From: Micromonospora musae
GTDB taxonomy: Bacteria; Actinomycetota; Actinomycetes; Mycobacteriales; Micromonosporaceae
DNA: 64,000 nt
Direction of reading: 5' to 3'
Assembly (NCBI RefSeq): GCF_003626635.1
Contig: NZ_RAZT01000003.1
Coordinates: 186,001-250,000 of the forward strand
The notes below the pieces were generated by a model, which had not been told where the DNA came from, made no database searches, and worked only from the letters and a program-made list of their open reading frames with translations. Numbering within the stretch: the first letter of the stretch is position 1; the number at the start of each line of letters is the position of its first letter. The position numbers were made by a program, and so were the translations under genes. Shown piece after piece: positions 63,887-64,000 of this stretch.

Positions 63887-64000
63887 TCAGCCCTCACCGG
63901 CGAGGTCGTGCGCGGGCCGGGCGAACGGCACGATCAGCCGTACCCGCCGGTCGTGCCGGTCCACCAGCAGCGCCCGGTCCGGCCGGGGCGTGTAGGCGAC
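63887..64000 (-). CDS. C-terminal fragment of an unknown protein
   Basis: The last 37 residues of a gene that continues beyond the right edge (PDRALLVDRHDRRVRLIVPF then ARPAHDLAGEG and stop at 63887). It is in frame and directly coupled to the next membrane protein gene. Too little is visible to assign a family. Confidence 0.6.
   Translation of the reverse strand, partial: VAYTPRPDRALLVDRHDRRVRLIVPFARPAHDLAGEG

Overview
The window is very GC-rich chromosomal DNA with strong G/C bias at third codon positions, frequent GTG/TTG starts and near-continuous gene packing. The gene content is actinobacterial. The set pyk, tesB, pdtaR (ANTAR regulator), polA, rpsA, coaE-grpB and uvrB lies on the minus strand in the same relative order as Rv1617, Rv1618, Rv1626, Rv1629, Rv1630, Rv1631 and Rv1633 of Mycobacterium tuberculosis. 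Gene style and the extragenic palindromes suggest the Micromonosporaceae (Micromonospora or a close relative); this is inference, since no 16S gene is present.

Layout. 1-9.6 kb: MarR/MMPL efflux pair, a DedA-PAP2 fusion with a dead phosphatase half, typA, and accessory enzymes. 9.7-11.8 kb: a muropeptide recycling pair (dipeptide epimerase plus YkfC-type endopeptidase), ended by a long hairpin. 11.9-13.3 kb: a TerC-family membrane protein behind a candidate yybP-ykoY manganese riboswitch, then a large inverted repeat. 13.5-15.3 kb: nadR-pnuC for nicotinamide riboside salvage. 15.4-18.2 kb: small enzymes and regulators. 18.2-30.7 kb: the DNA repair/translation core (uvrB, coaE, rpsA, polA) with accessory genes between. 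30.9-38.5 kb: an eight-gene amino-acid import cluster (livJHMGF followed by a polar amino-acid ABC system). 38.7-40.8 kb: a lipoprotein, pdtaR and tRNA-Leu(CAA) beside an HTH-LAGLIDADG protein. 41.6-46.8 kb: SDR, TetR and epimerase genes, a trans-sulfuration enzyme with a divergent Lrp regulator, and an LLM flavin enzyme. 46.8-47.5 kb is non-coding and repeat-rich. 47.5-50.3 kb: Rrf2, tesB, pyk.

51.4-60.6 kb is the most unusual part. It holds a 1217-residue TPR-CHAT (caspase-like) protein, a complete IS605-type element inserted about 40 bp upstream of it, an aldo/keto reductase, and a two-gene unit made of a membrane M48 metallopeptidase and a small protein with the layout of EACC1 (effector-associated constant component 1). 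I infer a conflict/defence-type island. The pairing of an M48 peptidase with an EACC1-like protein is the most likely undescribed arrangement here. A TetR-regulated MFS exporter with three evenly spaced operators and a two-gene unit of unknown function close the window.
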